Source of the DNA: JBFMFR01 sp040752025
GTDB lineage: Bacteria > Chloroflexota > Anaerolineae > Anaerolineales > UBA4823
Length of the DNA stretch: 64,000 bases
Direction of reading: 5' to 3'
Assembly: GCA_040752025.1 (NCBI GenBank)
Contig: JBFMFR010000009.1
Coordinates: forward strand, 1-64,000
The notes under the pieces: generated by a model
Told to the model about the DNA's origin: nothing
Databases searched by the model: none
The model's input: only the letters and a program-made list of their open reading frames with translations
Part shown: positions 7,406 through 16,720 of the stretch, in pieces
How positions within the stretch are numbered: the first letter of the stretch is position 1
Layout of the letters: each line of letters starts with the position of its first letter
Position numbers and translations under genes: made by a program

Positions 7406-9799
7406 ATGAAACTGAAATGGTTCCTGCCTGGAATAGCCTTGCTATGCCTGCTGTTAGCAGGTGGAGTCGAGCCAGCTCTGGCTGTCCCTCCGGCAGCGCC
7501 AGCGGCCATGCCGCTGGAGATGAATTACCATGATACTTTCGAAACGAACCTGTTCCTGCACCAGCTCGAAGTCCACAGCGATTACGTCACCTTAGAAACC
7601 ATCGGCCGGGCGCAGAGCATGCCCATTCTTGCTCTGCGCGTTTCGGCCGATTCGGTCGAATCGGTAGGGGACAACCCTCAAAAGAACGCTATCCTGTTCG
7701 AGTGTGGCATGCACGCTCGCGAATGGCTGACCACCGAAAGCTGCCTGCTACTGGCCGAATACCTGGTGGATCATCGCACAGACGCCACCACGCCGGTGCC
7801 CACGTTGCTGAGTACAACGGACGTGTGGATCGTGGCTTTAACCAACCCCACCGGGCGCTGGGTCGACGACGGCTGGGGGGGCGACCCAACCCTTTTCTAC
7901 AATACCCCCCCAATGGATAACGGATGGCGCGGCAACGACGATACCAGCCTGTGCGACACGGGCGTGGACCTGGCGCGCAACTTCTCCACGGGTTTCAACG
8001 CGGTCGATGCCCACGTCTTCTGTGATCGCTACTATCGCGGCCCGGCGCCCTTCTCAACTTTCGAAGCCAGCGCGCTACGCGAGTTTGTCGAGAACCACAC
8101 GATCTCGATGGCGGTGCTGCTGCATTCCACCTCCCAGGAGATCACCAACATGTGGTGGACGGACGACGATGCCGGCGTGCGCATGCGCGACGAAGCGCGC
8201 CGCATCTGGCGCGAAGGCTGGGCGGACCCGATAGACCAGGCTAATTACGAGCTGGAGGCGCGCCGTTTCGGCACCACCTCCGGTCAGTTTTCCGCCTGGC
8301 TGGCGTTCCCCTCAGAGAATTCTGGGGATGAAGTCGATGATATCAGCGGCCCGTGGGCCCTGGACGGCGACCAACCCCTGGCCGGGGATTTCGACCGGGA
8401 TGGGCGCGCCGATGATGTGGCCATCTACCGCCCCAGCACTTATATGTGGCTTTACGATTACGGGCATACAGGCGACACAGACGCGACGGTTGGTCCGTGG
8501 CTCAGTAACCCCAGCCAGGTACCCTTCGCTGGCGATTTCGACCGGGATGGATTCAGCGATGATGTGGCCGTCTTTCGCACCCTTACCGGCACCTGGTATT
8601 ACGATTACGATCACAACGGCACAACCAACGAAACCCGGAGCGTCTGTGGATCATCCTGCTTCCGGCCGGTGAGTATCGATTACGATGGAGACGGTTTCGT
8701 GGACGATCGCATCGCCTTTTGCTCATCTGATCGCAGATGGTACGTGGACATCGATCACGATTGCGTTGGGGATGGCATCACCCCAATCGGCCCGTGGGGT
8801 CTGGCAGGCGACCTGCCCTTTGCCGGTGACTTCGACCAGGATGGCGCGGTGGACGATGTGGGTGTCTTCCGGCCTTCCAACCGGATGTGGTACTACGACC
8901 TGGATCACGATGGCAACACCGATCACGCCAGCGGCCCATGGGGCCTTTCAAATGGGCTGCCCTTTGCCGGCGATTTCAACGGCAACAGCCAGGATTACGT
9001 GGAAGATGTGGGCATATTCCTGGAGGGGTCAAGACTATGGATGTACGATTTCTTCCATAATGCTCTGATCCCGCAAACCGATGAAGGCACGCTGCGCGCC
9101 GTCCAGACTTTCCTGATCGAACTGCCCTTCAAGAGCTCGGTGTACGTTCCACCCTACCGCCAATTCGTCACGGATAGCAGCAACGGCTGGCATCCCTCCG
9201 GCAACGCGATTTGGGATGTGATCGATGATAATTTCATCCCGATGGCGTTACACCTGATCCGCCAGAGCCGCGCCCCGGGCTGCCCGACCAAAGAGGATGG
9301 CACCTACGACAGCGCCTACTGCCCGGCGGTCGACTTCGGCCTGGTAGGGGCCAAGTTCGTCCCCACGGCTGCCAGCGACAATGCAATTGGCGCCCTGGAA
9401 AGCTCCCCGGCCCACTGGAACTACTGGACGGACGTTTCGCCCGCATGGGAACAGTTGACACCCGGGAACTATCGCCTGGTATTTCGTTTCCAGAATTTTG
9501 GGGCAGCTACCGATAATGTGACCGCCCGGGCGATCACCAAGTTCGTACATTGCCCCACAAGCGTGGACTGCTGGGAAATCTTAACGAATACCCCTGTGTT
9601 CGAATTTAACGTTCCTCCCCGCGCGGCGCGCACGCGAACGATCGCCGTGGATCTGAGCGAACTGACAGGCGCAGGAGAATGGTACGAAGTCAACCTGAGC
9701 CTATCCGCATCTGGTGACAGCTTCGCTGCTAACGACCAGAAGGTGTTCAAATTCCGCACGTTCATGAAATACTTCTTGCCGCTGGTCAGCCACGATTGA
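7406..9799 (+). CDS. Secreted M14 zinc carboxypeptidase with inserted Asp-rich repeats
   Basis: Protein of 797 residues with a signal peptide (hydrophobic 8-22, then Ala-rich). Zinc ligands fit M14: His103 and Glu106 in HARE, and His240 in LLHSTSQE. The likely catalytic Glu572 lies in FLIELPF, followed by NGWHPSGNAIWDVI. Between the third ligand and Glu572, at about residues 310-553, sit five repeats of about 48 residues with the core PFAGDFDxDGxxDDV...WYYDxDH. These look like FG-GAP/VCBS-type calcium-binding units. A C-terminal beta-sandwich follows. It is transcribed alone, is probably exported, and should digest peptides outside the cell. The repeat insertion inside the catalytic domain is unusual. 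Confidence 0.85.
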   Translation: MKLKWFLPGIALLCLLLAGGVEPALAVPPAAPAAMPLEMNYHDTFETNLFLHQLEVHSDYVTLETIGRAQSMPILALRVSADSVESVGDNPQKNAILFECGMHAREWLTTESCLLLAEYLVDHRTDATTPVPTLLSTTDVWIVALTNPTGRWVDDGWGGDPTLFYNTPPMDNGWRGNDDTSLCDTGVDLARNFSTGFNAVDAHVFCDRYYRGPAPFSTFEASALREFVENHTISMAVLLHSTSQEITNMWWTDDDAGVRMRDEARRIWREGWADPIDQANYELEARRFGTTSGQFSAWLAFPSENSGDEVDDISGPWALDGDQPLAGDFDRDGRADDVAIYRPSTYMWLYDYGHTGDTDATVGPWLSNPSQVPFAGDFDRDGFSDDVAVFRTLTGTWYYDYDHNGTTNETRSVCGSSCFRPVSIDYDGDGFVDDRIAFCSSDRRWYVDIDHDCVGDGITPIGPWGLAGDLPFAGDFDQDGAVDDVGVFRPSNRMWYYDLDHDGNTDHASGPWGLSNGLPFAGDFNGNSQDYVEDVGIFLEGSRLWMYDFFHNALIPQTDEGTLRAVQTFLIELPFKSSVYVPPYRQFVTDSSNGWHPSGNAIWDVIDDNFIPMALHLIRQSRAPGCPTKEDGTYDSAYCPAVDFGLVGAKFVPTAASDNAIGALESSPAHWNYWTDVSPAWEQLTPGNYRLVFRFQNFGAATDNVTARAITKFVHCPTSVDCWEILTNTPVFEFNVPPRAARTRTIAVDLSELTGAGEWYEVNLSLSASGDSFAANDQKVFKFRTFMKYFLPLVSHD

Positions 9800-9862
9800 G
9801 ATTACCATCCAGGTTAGGGTAAAATTGAAGGGTTCGGGGTTGGGCCGCGTCTAATCGTCAGT

Positions 9863-10456
9863 ATGCCCAACTCCGACGTGGTTTCTATGCCATATACCCA
9901 ACGTACTAAGTCGCAGGCGCACAGTCCAGTGGACATCGAGGGCCTGGTAACGGCGTATTACGATTACGTTCACCGCTTGACGCTCTCGATCCTGGATGAT
10001 CCAGGCGAGGCGGAGGATGCCGCTCAAGAGGCTTTCATCGCCGCAGAGCGCGCCCTGCCGGGCTACCGGGGGCAGGCCACTCCCAAGACCTGGCTGACCA
10101 CCATCGCAGTAAACTTCTGCCGCAGGCGGCTACGCCGCCGCCGGGGGCGCGCCGCCTTGCAAGCGGCCCTGCAGGCCGTGCACCTGCTGGCGGCGCCGGA
10201 AGATGGCCCTGAGCAAACGGCCATCCAGGATGAGGCCCGGCGCGAGCTGTGGCAAGCAGTAGATGCACTGGGGGAAAAACATCGCCTGCCGCTGATCCTG
10301 CGCTACGTGCACGAACTGAGTGTGCCGGAGATCGCCGCGAGCCTGGGGCTAAACGAAGGCACGGTGCATTCACGGCTGCACTACGCCCGGCAGAAACTGG
10401 CAACAGAGTTGGGAAAGACCCATCCCCAGGCGGAGGTGCGCGATGATGCCGGATGA
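9863..10456 (+). CDS. ECF-type RNA polymerase sigma factor
   Basis: Sigma-70 family factor of 197 residues with regions 2 and 4 only. Region 2 contains DDPGEAEDAAQEAFIAAERALPGYRGQATPKTWLTTIAVN; region 4 contains LPLILRYVHELSVPEIAASLGLNEGTVHSRLHYARQKL. A second in-frame ATG lies 27 bp later, and neither start has a strong ribosome site. It overlaps the anti-sigma gene by 14 bp, the classic cytoplasmic-sigma/membrane-anti-sigma pairing. Target promoters are not evident. Confidence 0.92.
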   Translation: MPNSDVVSMPYTQRTKSQAHSPVDIEGLVTAYYDYVHRLTLSILDDPGEAEDAAQEAFIAAERALPGYRGQATPKTWLTTIAVNFCRRRLRRRRGRAALQAALQAVHLLAAPEDGPEQTAIQDEARRELWQAVDALGEKHRLPLILRYVHELSVPEIAASLGLNEGTVHSRLHYARQKLATELGKTHPQAEVRDDAG

Positions 10457-13016
10457 ACTGGACAGGCAGAAAGAGATGACACACGCCGCAGCGCGGGCAG
10501 CCTTACAGGCAGACGCCGACGGGCGCTTGAGCGCCAGCCAACGGCAAGACCTGGAGGAGCACCTGGACGGCTGCGAAGCGTGCCGCGCTTACCAGGCCGA
10601 GCTGGCCGGGTTGCAAACGCGCCTGTCGAGAGAGCTGCAAGCGCGCTGGCCAGCCAGGCAGGCCTCTGCGGCTGACATCGACGCCGCCCTGGGGAGAATC
10701 CAATCTCGAGCCAGGAGGCAAGTCATGTTCAAAAATGGTTTACGCACGCTTGTGGGGGCAGGCGCAGTCGTATTGCTCGTGGTGCTGCTGAGCTGGAGCA
10801 TCCATGCCCTGCTGCCACAGCCAGCCGGACCCGCTGGGATAACCCCCAGCGTTCAGCTTTTACCGACCACAACGCAAGATAGTCCAGCGCCCAGCACGCC
10901 CCAGGAAGCGCTCACGCCTAGCGCCACCCCGGTGTTGCCAGCAGAAACCCAACGCTGGGTAGGCCTGTTCCCGAATACGGATTTCACCTTCGCAGTGGCC
11001 CTACCCAACCAGCCCCAGGAAGTCCAGCTCTTCCGGCAAGTCTTATCGGAAGCGCTAACCGCCGATAACGCCCGGCAAATGGCAGCGCGCCTGGGGGTCA
11101 ACGGCGAACCGCAAGAAACTTACGGCGAAGCGGCCAGGCATACGATCTACGAGGTCAGCAACGGGTATGACGTGGCGCGCTTCATCAACTCGCCGGACAA
11201 TTTCGTGATCTCGCGCGCCGCCAGTTTGGTGAAACCTGGTGGGAGCGCGCCGCTTTCCGAGCAGGAGCAGATCGCCGCGGCCAAAGCTTACCTGAAGTCG
11301 CTCGGTCTGTTGGAACTGCCCTACCAGGCAGGCATCAACCCGCGGGGCGAAGTGGAGTTCACACCGCTGCTGGAAGGCCGGCAAGTGTTGTACGGGATCG
11401 GCGATACGGCTGGCGCTATGGGTCTGGCCAAGGTGGCACTGGACCCGAGCGGGCAGGTGAGCGCGGTGTATTACAGCAAACAGACATTCGAAGTTCTGGG
11501 GAGCTTACCAATCTTGAGTGCAGCCCAGGCCTGGGAACGCTTATCGAGCGGCAACGCGGCGGCGCGCTCGATGTTCGCCGTGCTTGCCGCGCCCGGAGAG
11601 ACGCCATACCAGCAGTGGTCTCCCACTTACTCAACTGGGCAGCGCGCGGACCTGTACGGCTACCTCCAGGTGATCTCTCCGCCGGGTGGCAGCAGACAGT
11701 TATGGATGTACGGCTATGCGATTGCCAACGAAGCCGCCCTGGCGGCGGCCCCGAACAACGAGTTCCTGCATGTCTGGGGGCAGTTCGAAACGGATACGGC
11801 CGGCCGCTCGGTACTGAACGTGACGGGATGGGAAATCTCCACGGCGCAAGAGGAATATCTGCCTGGCACAATCCAGCGCCAGGTCGAGCAGATCACACTG
11901 CTGACTGAGGATGGGCGCAGTCTGCGCCTGCCTGGGGCGCCCGCGGACCTGACAGATGGGGCAGCGGTCTTCGCCACGGGAGTGGTTACACCCGACAACC
12001 CAAGCAGCCTGCAATGGCGACTGCTGGAGACCGGCAGCTTTTCATCCTATGGAGTCAGCCGGAGCTGCGGAGGCGGTGGGGGCGGCGGAGGCGGCGGGCC
12101 TGAAAACGCCAACTTCGGCGGCGGCTCGTTCCAACTGGAGGATGTTTTGCTTGCCGTATCCACGTTGACCCCTCAGGCCGGAGGTACAGCTACCCCGACG
12201 CCTATCCCGCCTACAGGCGCACTGCAAACGGGTCAGGAAATCTCAGGAATACAGGGAGCGCTGACCCTGTACCAGCACCGCTACGAAGATGGCCACCAGG
12301 CACTGGAAGGCAGCCTGTATGTCGAGCCGGGGAATTTCTCGCCCGAAGCACTGTCCTTGCTGCTGGAAGGCCCGGGCTTACAGGGAGCAGAGCCGCTGCA
12401 GAGCCTGCCCGTCAAAGTTTGGGGGCAGATAGTGGAGGTACGCGATGGAACACCAATTGTAACCGTTACACGCATCGAAGCAGCCTATCCCGACCTGAGC
12501 GTCCAGGCCTGGATGGGGAGCGTCGAAGCTGTTACTGTGGAGGGCCAAAAAGCGCTGCTCCTAAGCGCGCAGGATGGCAATACCTATATCCTGAAGCGCT
12601 CGATCGACTGCGGAGCAGATTGTATCGTGGGACGGCCGGGCGACACTGCCATCTACGAAGGCTACCTGCTGCCCGGCGAAACCTTCGGCGGTTACCCGGT
12701 GTTGGTGGAACTGAGCGCGGGCATGGCTGCACCCAACCTGGATCTGAAGGATTACCCGCTCTCCAGCCTGGAAATCGGCGTGTGGGATGAGGCTGGCAGC
12801 GGGGCCAACTACAACTCCGAGTACATGCAGGGTCAGGTGACGATCGACCAGATCGAGCTGGCTTACGCGGCAGTATCCCTGGAAGGCTGTGTTAGCTCGC
12901 CGGAAACGCTGGAGAACTTTGGAAGCTGGCTTGTTGTCCAACCAGTGTGGGTCTTCAGCGGGCATTTCGAGGATGGGCGCCTGTTCGTGATCCAAATCCA
13001 GGCCCTGCCGGATTAG
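10443..13016 (+). CDS. Large membrane anti-sigma factor with zinc-finger domain
   Basis: Protein of 857 residues. The N-terminal zf-HC2 motif HLDGCEAC near residues 40-47 is the zinc-binding anti-sigma signature. A single transmembrane helix (AGAVVLLVVLLSWSIHALL) lies at about 100-120. The remaining 730 residues would lie outside the membrane and include beta-rich segments and a run of ten glycines after a Cys near residue 540. No protease, PASTA or propeller domain was recognised. It sits translationally coupled behind the sigma factor and should hold it at the membrane until an external signal arrives. The very large outer part is the probable sensor; most anti-sigma factors are 200-300 residues. 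Confidence 0.85.
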   Translation: MMPDELDRQKEMTHAAARAALQADADGRLSASQRQDLEEHLDGCEACRAYQAELAGLQTRLSRELQARWPARQASAADIDAALGRIQSRARRQVMFKNGLRTLVGAGAVVLLVVLLSWSIHALLPQPAGPAGITPSVQLLPTTTQDSPAPSTPQEALTPSATPVLPAETQRWVGLFPNTDFTFAVALPNQPQEVQLFRQVLSEALTADNARQMAARLGVNGEPQETYGEAARHTIYEVSNGYDVARFINSPDNFVISRAASLVKPGGSAPLSEQEQIAAAKAYLKSLGLLELPYQAGINPRGEVEFTPLLEGRQVLYGIGDTAGAMGLAKVALDPSGQVSAVYYSKQTFEVLGSLPILSAAQAWERLSSGNAAARSMFAVLAAPGETPYQQWSPTYSTGQRADLYGYLQVISPPGGSRQLWMYGYAIANEAALAAAPNNEFLHVWGQFETDTAGRSVLNVTGWEISTAQEEYLPGTIQRQVEQITLLTEDGRSLRLPGAPADLTDGAAVFATGVVTPDNPSSLQWRLLETGSFSSYGVSRSCGGGGGGGGGGPENANFGGGSFQLEDVLLAVSTLTPQAGGTATPTPIPPTGALQTGQEISGIQGALTLYQHRYEDGHQALEGSLYVEPGNFSPEALSLLLEGPGLQGAEPLQSLPVKVWGQIVEVRDGTPIVTVTRIEAAYPDLSVQAWMGSVEAVTVEGQKALLLSAQDGNTYILKRSIDCGADCIVGRPGDTAIYEGYLLPGETFGGYPVLVELSAGMAAPNLDLKDYPLSSLEIGVWDEAGSGANYNSEYMQGQVTIDQIELAYAAVSLEGCVSSPETLENFGSWLVVQPVWVFSGHFEDGRLFVIQIQALPD

Positions 13017-13136
13017 AACACACCTGGTAAACAATCTGCAGTGCATCTCGATCAAGGGGAGGCGAAAATGTGCGATAAAATTGTCTGTACATTTCAGTAA
13101 GAAGGAACAATCGCCAAAGGAACGAGGTTTACTCAG

Positions 13137-14006
13137 ATGCAGATCGTAACGGATAGTGGAACAGATTTATACATCAGCGCGGCGGAACAGGCCGCGCTGA
13201 ACATTCACGTGGTGCCGTTGGTGGTCACCCTGGAGGGTAAAATCTATCGCGAAGGGGTGGACATCGGACCAGATGATTTCTACCGGTTATTGGCTGCATC
13301 CAAGAGCCTACCCACTACCTCGCAGCCCTCTGCAGGGGATTTCGCCGAAACCTACCAGCGCCTGGCAGCCAGCGACCCGGACATCCTGTCTATCCACATG
13401 TCTGCCGGGTTGAGCGGCACCTACCAATCGGCGCTTGCTGGGGCGAAGATGGCGCCAGAGGCCAGGGTGACGCATTTCAACACCAAGACCCTCTCGGCGG
13501 CAGCCGGCTGGCACGTGAAGGCCGCCGCCCGGGCGGTGAAAGCCGGTTGGGCAGTCGAAAAGATCCAGGCGATGTTGGAGCGCATCAGCTCGGCGGCTGA
13601 CAGTATCTACACCCTGGAAGAGCTTAAATACCTGATCCACGGCGGACGTATCAGCCACATGAAGGGCCTGATCGCTTCGCTGCTGAACATCAAGCCCATC
13701 ATCGGCGTGGAGAAGGTGAACGGCACTTACGTGCAATTGGGCCAGGCGCGCACGTTCAAGCGCGCCGTGCAAGGTCTGGTCGACCTGATCGCCAGAAAAC
13801 ACGCTGAGGGCAGCGCGTTGTTGACCCAGGTGTTATATTCCTACAATCCAGAGGGCGGCGCGCTGCTGCGCGAGATGATCGACCAGCGCTTCCGCTGCAC
13901 CTGGCTACCCATCGGACCGATGTCATTGGTGCTGGGCGCGCATACCGGCCCGAGCATGGTCGGAGCAGCCTTTGCAGCGCATGCCGACCTGGGCGAAATG
14001 CCCTGA
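13137..14006 (+). CDS. DegV family fatty-acid-binding protein
   Basis: Protein of 289 residues that begins with the family signature IVTDSGTDL. It has TSQPSAGDF and HMSAGLSGTYQSA, both contributing to lipid head-group binding, and a C-terminal GPMSLVLGAHTGPSMVG. DegV (FakB-like) proteins bind a fatty acid and present it to FakA kinase to make acyl-phosphate. No fakA gene is in the window. GAGG precedes the ATG, and the gene is monocistronic with its own hairpin downstream. Confidence 0.9.
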   Translation: MQIVTDSGTDLYISAAEQAALNIHVVPLVVTLEGKIYREGVDIGPDDFYRLLAASKSLPTTSQPSAGDFAETYQRLAASDPDILSIHMSAGLSGTYQSALAGAKMAPEARVTHFNTKTLSAAAGWHVKAAARAVKAGWAVEKIQAMLERISSAADSIYTLEELKYLIHGGRISHMKGLIASLLNIKPIIGVEKVNGTYVQLGQARTFKRAVQGLVDLIARKHAEGSALLTQVLYSYNPEGGALLREMIDQRFRCTWLPIGPMSLVLGAHTGPSMVGAAFAAHADLGEMP

Positions 14007-14014
14007 CGGCGGCC

Positions 14015-14048
14015 TGGCCAGCAAATCGATTATACTAATCGCTGGCCA
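14015..14048. terminator. Hairpin between convergent degV and SDR genes
   Basis: Outer arms TGGCCAG/CTGGCCA and inner arms CGATTA/TAATCG form a two-step stem with a 3-nt loop, 8 bp after the degV stop. No T-run follows. The symmetric form could serve both directions. Confidence 0.5.
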
Positions 14049-14106
14049 ACCAGGGCAACAGCATCTGCTCACTGACCTGCCATAAGCGTGACTGGGCAGC
14101 CTGGTC

Positions 14107-14901
14107 CTAGGCCTGTGATGCCGCATGCACGGGTTGGTAATCGGCGAAATACTGTCCGCTAACCCCGCTGACCTGTGGTGAAGTGGCCAGGTAGACGCTG
14201 GTCTGGGCGCCTTCCTGCGGGGATTTGGCGAACAATCCGGCGATGCGCATGCCAACCCGATACAACCAGCCATTGTTTATGGCAAAGTTACTGCCGACGA
14301 AGCCCGGATGCAAGGCATTGGCAGTCACTGCGCTGCCCTCCAAGCGCCGTGCCAGTTCGAAGGTAAAGAGCAGATTGGCCAGCTTGGAACGGCCATAAAC
14401 GCCAAAGCCCATGCGATCGTAGGAATGCTCAGACTGCAAATCGTCGAAGTCCAGGCGCGCACCGGCGTGCGCGCCGGAGGCGACATTGACAATGCGAGCT
14501 TCTCCGTGCTGCGCGGCCGTGCTTTCGAGCAGGTCGCGCAGCAGGCTGGTGAGCAGGAAATAGCTCAAGTGGTTGAGAGCGAAGGTTAGCTCGAAGCCAT
14601 CTGGGCTGAGCTGACGGGCGGCGAAATACCCTCCAGCGTTGTTGAGCAGCACATCCAGGCGATCGTAACGCTCGCGGAACTGCTGCGCCAACCGGCGCAC
14701 TTGGCCCATATCGGACAGGTTGGCGAGCAGGTAAGCACAGTCTGGATTTCCAACAGCCTGGATGCCGGCGACGACCTGTTGGCAACGCGCTTCGGAGCGG
14801 CCGACAACTACTACGGTGGCGCCCATGCGGGCCAGCTCTTCGGCGGAGGCACGCCCAATGCCACTGGTAGCGCCGGTGATCAGGATGGTTTTGTTCTGCA
14901 T
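14107..14901 (-). CDS. Short-chain dehydrogenase (retinol-dehydrogenase-like SDR)
   Basis: SDR oxidoreductase of 264 residues. The Rossmann motif TGATSGIGRA is at about 8-17, NNAGG is near residue 85, and the active-site YGRSK (Tyr-x-x-x-Lys) is near 170. The pattern resembles RDH/WWOX-type NADP-dependent SDRs. The ATG follows AAGGAG by 6 bp; a GTG 21 bp upstream also exists but has no ribosome site. It lies 21 bp behind the GNAT gene on the same strand. The substrate is unknown. Confidence 0.87.
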   Translation of the reverse strand: MQNKTILITGATSGIGRASAEELARMGATVVVVGRSEARCQQVVAGIQAVGNPDCAYLLANLSDMGQVRRLAQQFRERYDRLDVLLNNAGGYFAARQLSPDGFELTFALNHLSYFLLTSLLRDLLESTAAQHGEARIVNVASGAHAGARLDFDDLQSEHSYDRMGFGVYGRSKLANLLFTFELARRLEGSAVTANALHPGFVGSNFAINNGWLYRVGMRIAGLFAKSPQEGAQTSVYLATSPQVSGVSGQYFADYQPVHAASQA

Positions 14902-14922
14902 AGAAGGCTCCTTGACTTGCAC

Positions 14923-15885
14923 TCAATCCAACGTTGAAGGTTCGATGCACTGCATATAACCCGGCGCTTCGCGGATATCCAGACGCTCGAAGCCCGTGAC
15001 GAGATACAAGCCAATCGCTGGGGAATTCGAGGTAACCGTGACCAGCCTGGCCTGCTGAGCGCCCCAGCGCTGCAACTGCCCCAGTCCAGCCAGGAGGGCA
15101 GCGCGACCCAGGCCCTGGCGCTGAGCCTCGGGCCGGGTCTCGATGTAATCGATCCAACCAATGCGTTGGCCGCTGGCCTGCCACTCAGCCCGGTAGATGG
15201 AAACCTCGCAATAGGCCTGCAGCGCTCCGATAGGGTCGGCGATTACCAGGTGGGCGTATTCGTCGCTTTCCAGAAGTTCCTGGCGGTGTTGGGGATTGAC
15301 GGCGGTGAAGCCGTACAGGTCCTGGTATGCATCCAGCTCGCCGGCCGCGCCCACGGCGCGCAGGGTATCCCCGGCGGGAAGCCGCGGCGGAGGCAGCGCC
15401 TCTTGCAGCGGGCGGGCAAAATACACGTTGCTGTCCTGCGGGTCGGGCACGACCGGCGCAAAGCCAAAGGCCTCCAGGCGCTCGCCGGGGCAGACCTGCG
15501 GGTGCAGGGCGCTGGCGAACAGGCGCAGCGGGGCGGCGTTTTCACGCGCAATCGCCTGGGCGCGCTCGGTGCCCCAGGCTAGCATATCGTGCGCCAGCGT
15601 CGTGCCGTCCTGCGCCAGCCCCGGGCGGACACAGCGGTCGAGCGCCAGGTAGGGCGATTGGCGCCGCCGGCTCCACAGCATGGCGAAGGCCAGCAAGCTG
15701 CCGCTGGCGTCCAGCCACAGGCGGGCATCCTGCTCTGGCTGCCAGACGCGGGAAGTCAAGAGCAGCAGGCTGCGCCAGATGGTGGGGTACAGCTCGACGC
15801 CGGCGGCCAGGCGGTAAGATAGCAGGAGATCGACCAGGGGCTGGCGATCTTGTGGATAGCGGCAGGGGTGGGAAGAATAGGACAT
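14923..15885 (-). CDS. GNAT-family N-acetyltransferase, probably two-domain
   Basis: Protein of 320 residues. The C-terminal half carries the acetyl-CoA-binding pattern YIETRPEAQRQGLGRAAL with NSPAIGLYLVTGFER, both standard GNAT. The N-terminal half (RVWQPEQDARLWLDASGSLLAFAML...) looks like a degenerate second GNAT domain, giving a tandem arrangement. It is first in a two-gene minus-strand operon with the SDR. The substrate cannot be inferred. Confidence 0.8.
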   Translation of the reverse strand: MSYSSHPCRYPQDRQPLVDLLLSYRLAAGVELYPTIWRSLLLLTSRVWQPEQDARLWLDASGSLLAFAMLWSRRRQSPYLALDRCVRPGLAQDGTTLAHDMLAWGTERAQAIARENAAPLRLFASALHPQVCPGERLEAFGFAPVVPDPQDSNVYFARPLQEALPPPRLPAGDTLRAVGAAGELDAYQDLYGFTAVNPQHRQELLESDEYAHLVIADPIGALQAYCEVSIYRAEWQASGQRIGWIDYIETRPEAQRQGLGRAALLAGLGQLQRWGAQQARLVTVTSNSPAIGLYLVTGFERLDIREAPGYMQCIEPSTLD

Positions 15886-16077
15886 GTGGCAGGTCTATCC
15901 GCAGAGGACGCAGATTTTCGCAGAGCAAATTGATGAAATCTACCTCTGGTGAAAGCCTCGAGGCATTGGGGAAATTATACCAGCCGTGCCAGGCCCGAAT
16001 GGAATCCGGCGCGCTATCGTTTCAATAGAGGTACAGAGGATACACTCCCATCAGGACAGGCAAGCGCAGGCCAGGCG

Positions 16078-16500
16078 CTAAGCCTCATCCAGCCAGGCTT
16101 TGACCCTGGCTGCGATCTGGTCGCGCACCTGGCGAAACCTGGCCAACTTCTCCGATTCGCTGCCCTCGAAAGCCGCCGGATCTTCGAAAGACCAGTGCAG
16201 GCGCCGGCTGATACCCAGGAAGGTGGTGGGACAGTTCTTCTCAGCGTGATCGCAGACCGTGATCAGATAACCAAAATTGGTGCGCCCAAGATAAACGCGC
16301 ACATCTTTAGAAACCTGGCCTTGCAGATCCAGGCCAACCTCCTCCATCACCTGCTGGGTGAGCGGGTGGATGCCCTTAGGCTCCAAGCCAGCGCTGTGCG
16401 CCTCGTAACGATCGCCGCCATACTTGCGCAGAAAGGCTTCGGCCATCTGGCTGCGAGCTGAATTTCCGGTGCAAAGAAACAACACTTTGGTGAGCGCCAT
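16078..16500 (-). CDS. arsC: Thioredoxin-type arsenate reductase (low-Mr phosphatase fold)
   Basis: Protein of 140 residues. The P-loop CTGNSARS begins at Cys10, and the redox pair lies in CDHAEKNCP (Cys83 and Cys90), with the general acid in EDPAAF near Asp107. These three Cys positions match thioredoxin-coupled ArsC rather than plain protein tyrosine phosphatases. It would reduce arsenate to arsenite in the cytoplasm. No arsR, arsB/acr3 or arsM lies next to it, so arsenite export must be encoded elsewhere. It is divergent from the GbsR-like regulator. Confidence 0.85.
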   Translation of the reverse strand: MALTKVLFLCTGNSARSQMAEAFLRKYGGDRYEAHSAGLEPKGIHPLTQQVMEEVGLDLQGQVSKDVRVYLGRTNFGYLITVCDHAEKNCPTTFLGISRRLHWSFEDPAAFEGSESEKLARFRQVRDQIAARVKAWLDEA

Positions 16501-16606
16501 GCGAACTTCCTACCCAGAGAGATTTGGCAGGGTCCCAGTCACCTGCCAGATTGGTGTTACGATTATAAAACTGGGCGTATTAACAGGACGCAAATGTCAA
16601 GTTATT

Positions 16607-16620
16607 GTTCGTTAACGAAC
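16607..16620. promoter_or_regulatory. 14-bp perfect palindrome between divergent arsC and regulator genes
   Basis: GTTCGTTAACGAAC is fully self-complementary. It lies 6 bp upstream of a TTGACA that reads toward arsC and about 45 bp upstream of the promoter of the GbsR-like gene. It is a candidate operator for that regulator or for a distant ArsR-type repressor. Confidence 0.5.
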
Positions 16621-16664
16621 CAGCCGCGCGGGAAAACCCGGCTTTTCGTTCACATTGTTCGGTA

Positions 16665-16693
16665 TTTACAAAACTTTCGAAACTTGCTATACT
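16665..16693 (+). promoter_or_regulatory. Promoter of the GbsR-methyltransferase operon
   Basis: TTTACA, 17 bp, TATACT. The predicted start is about 16700, placing AGGAG and the ATG at 16721 just downstream. This supports the internal ATG as the true start of the regulator. Confidence 0.7.
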
Positions 16694-16720
16694 TTAGGTG
16701 CAGCGCAGGAGTGTGAAACT

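Noticed and set aside
15886..16077. Repeat element near CCGCAGAGGACGCAG
   Set aside because: It resembles the CCGCAGATT repeat at 22814 but is too short and degenerate to call a separate feature.
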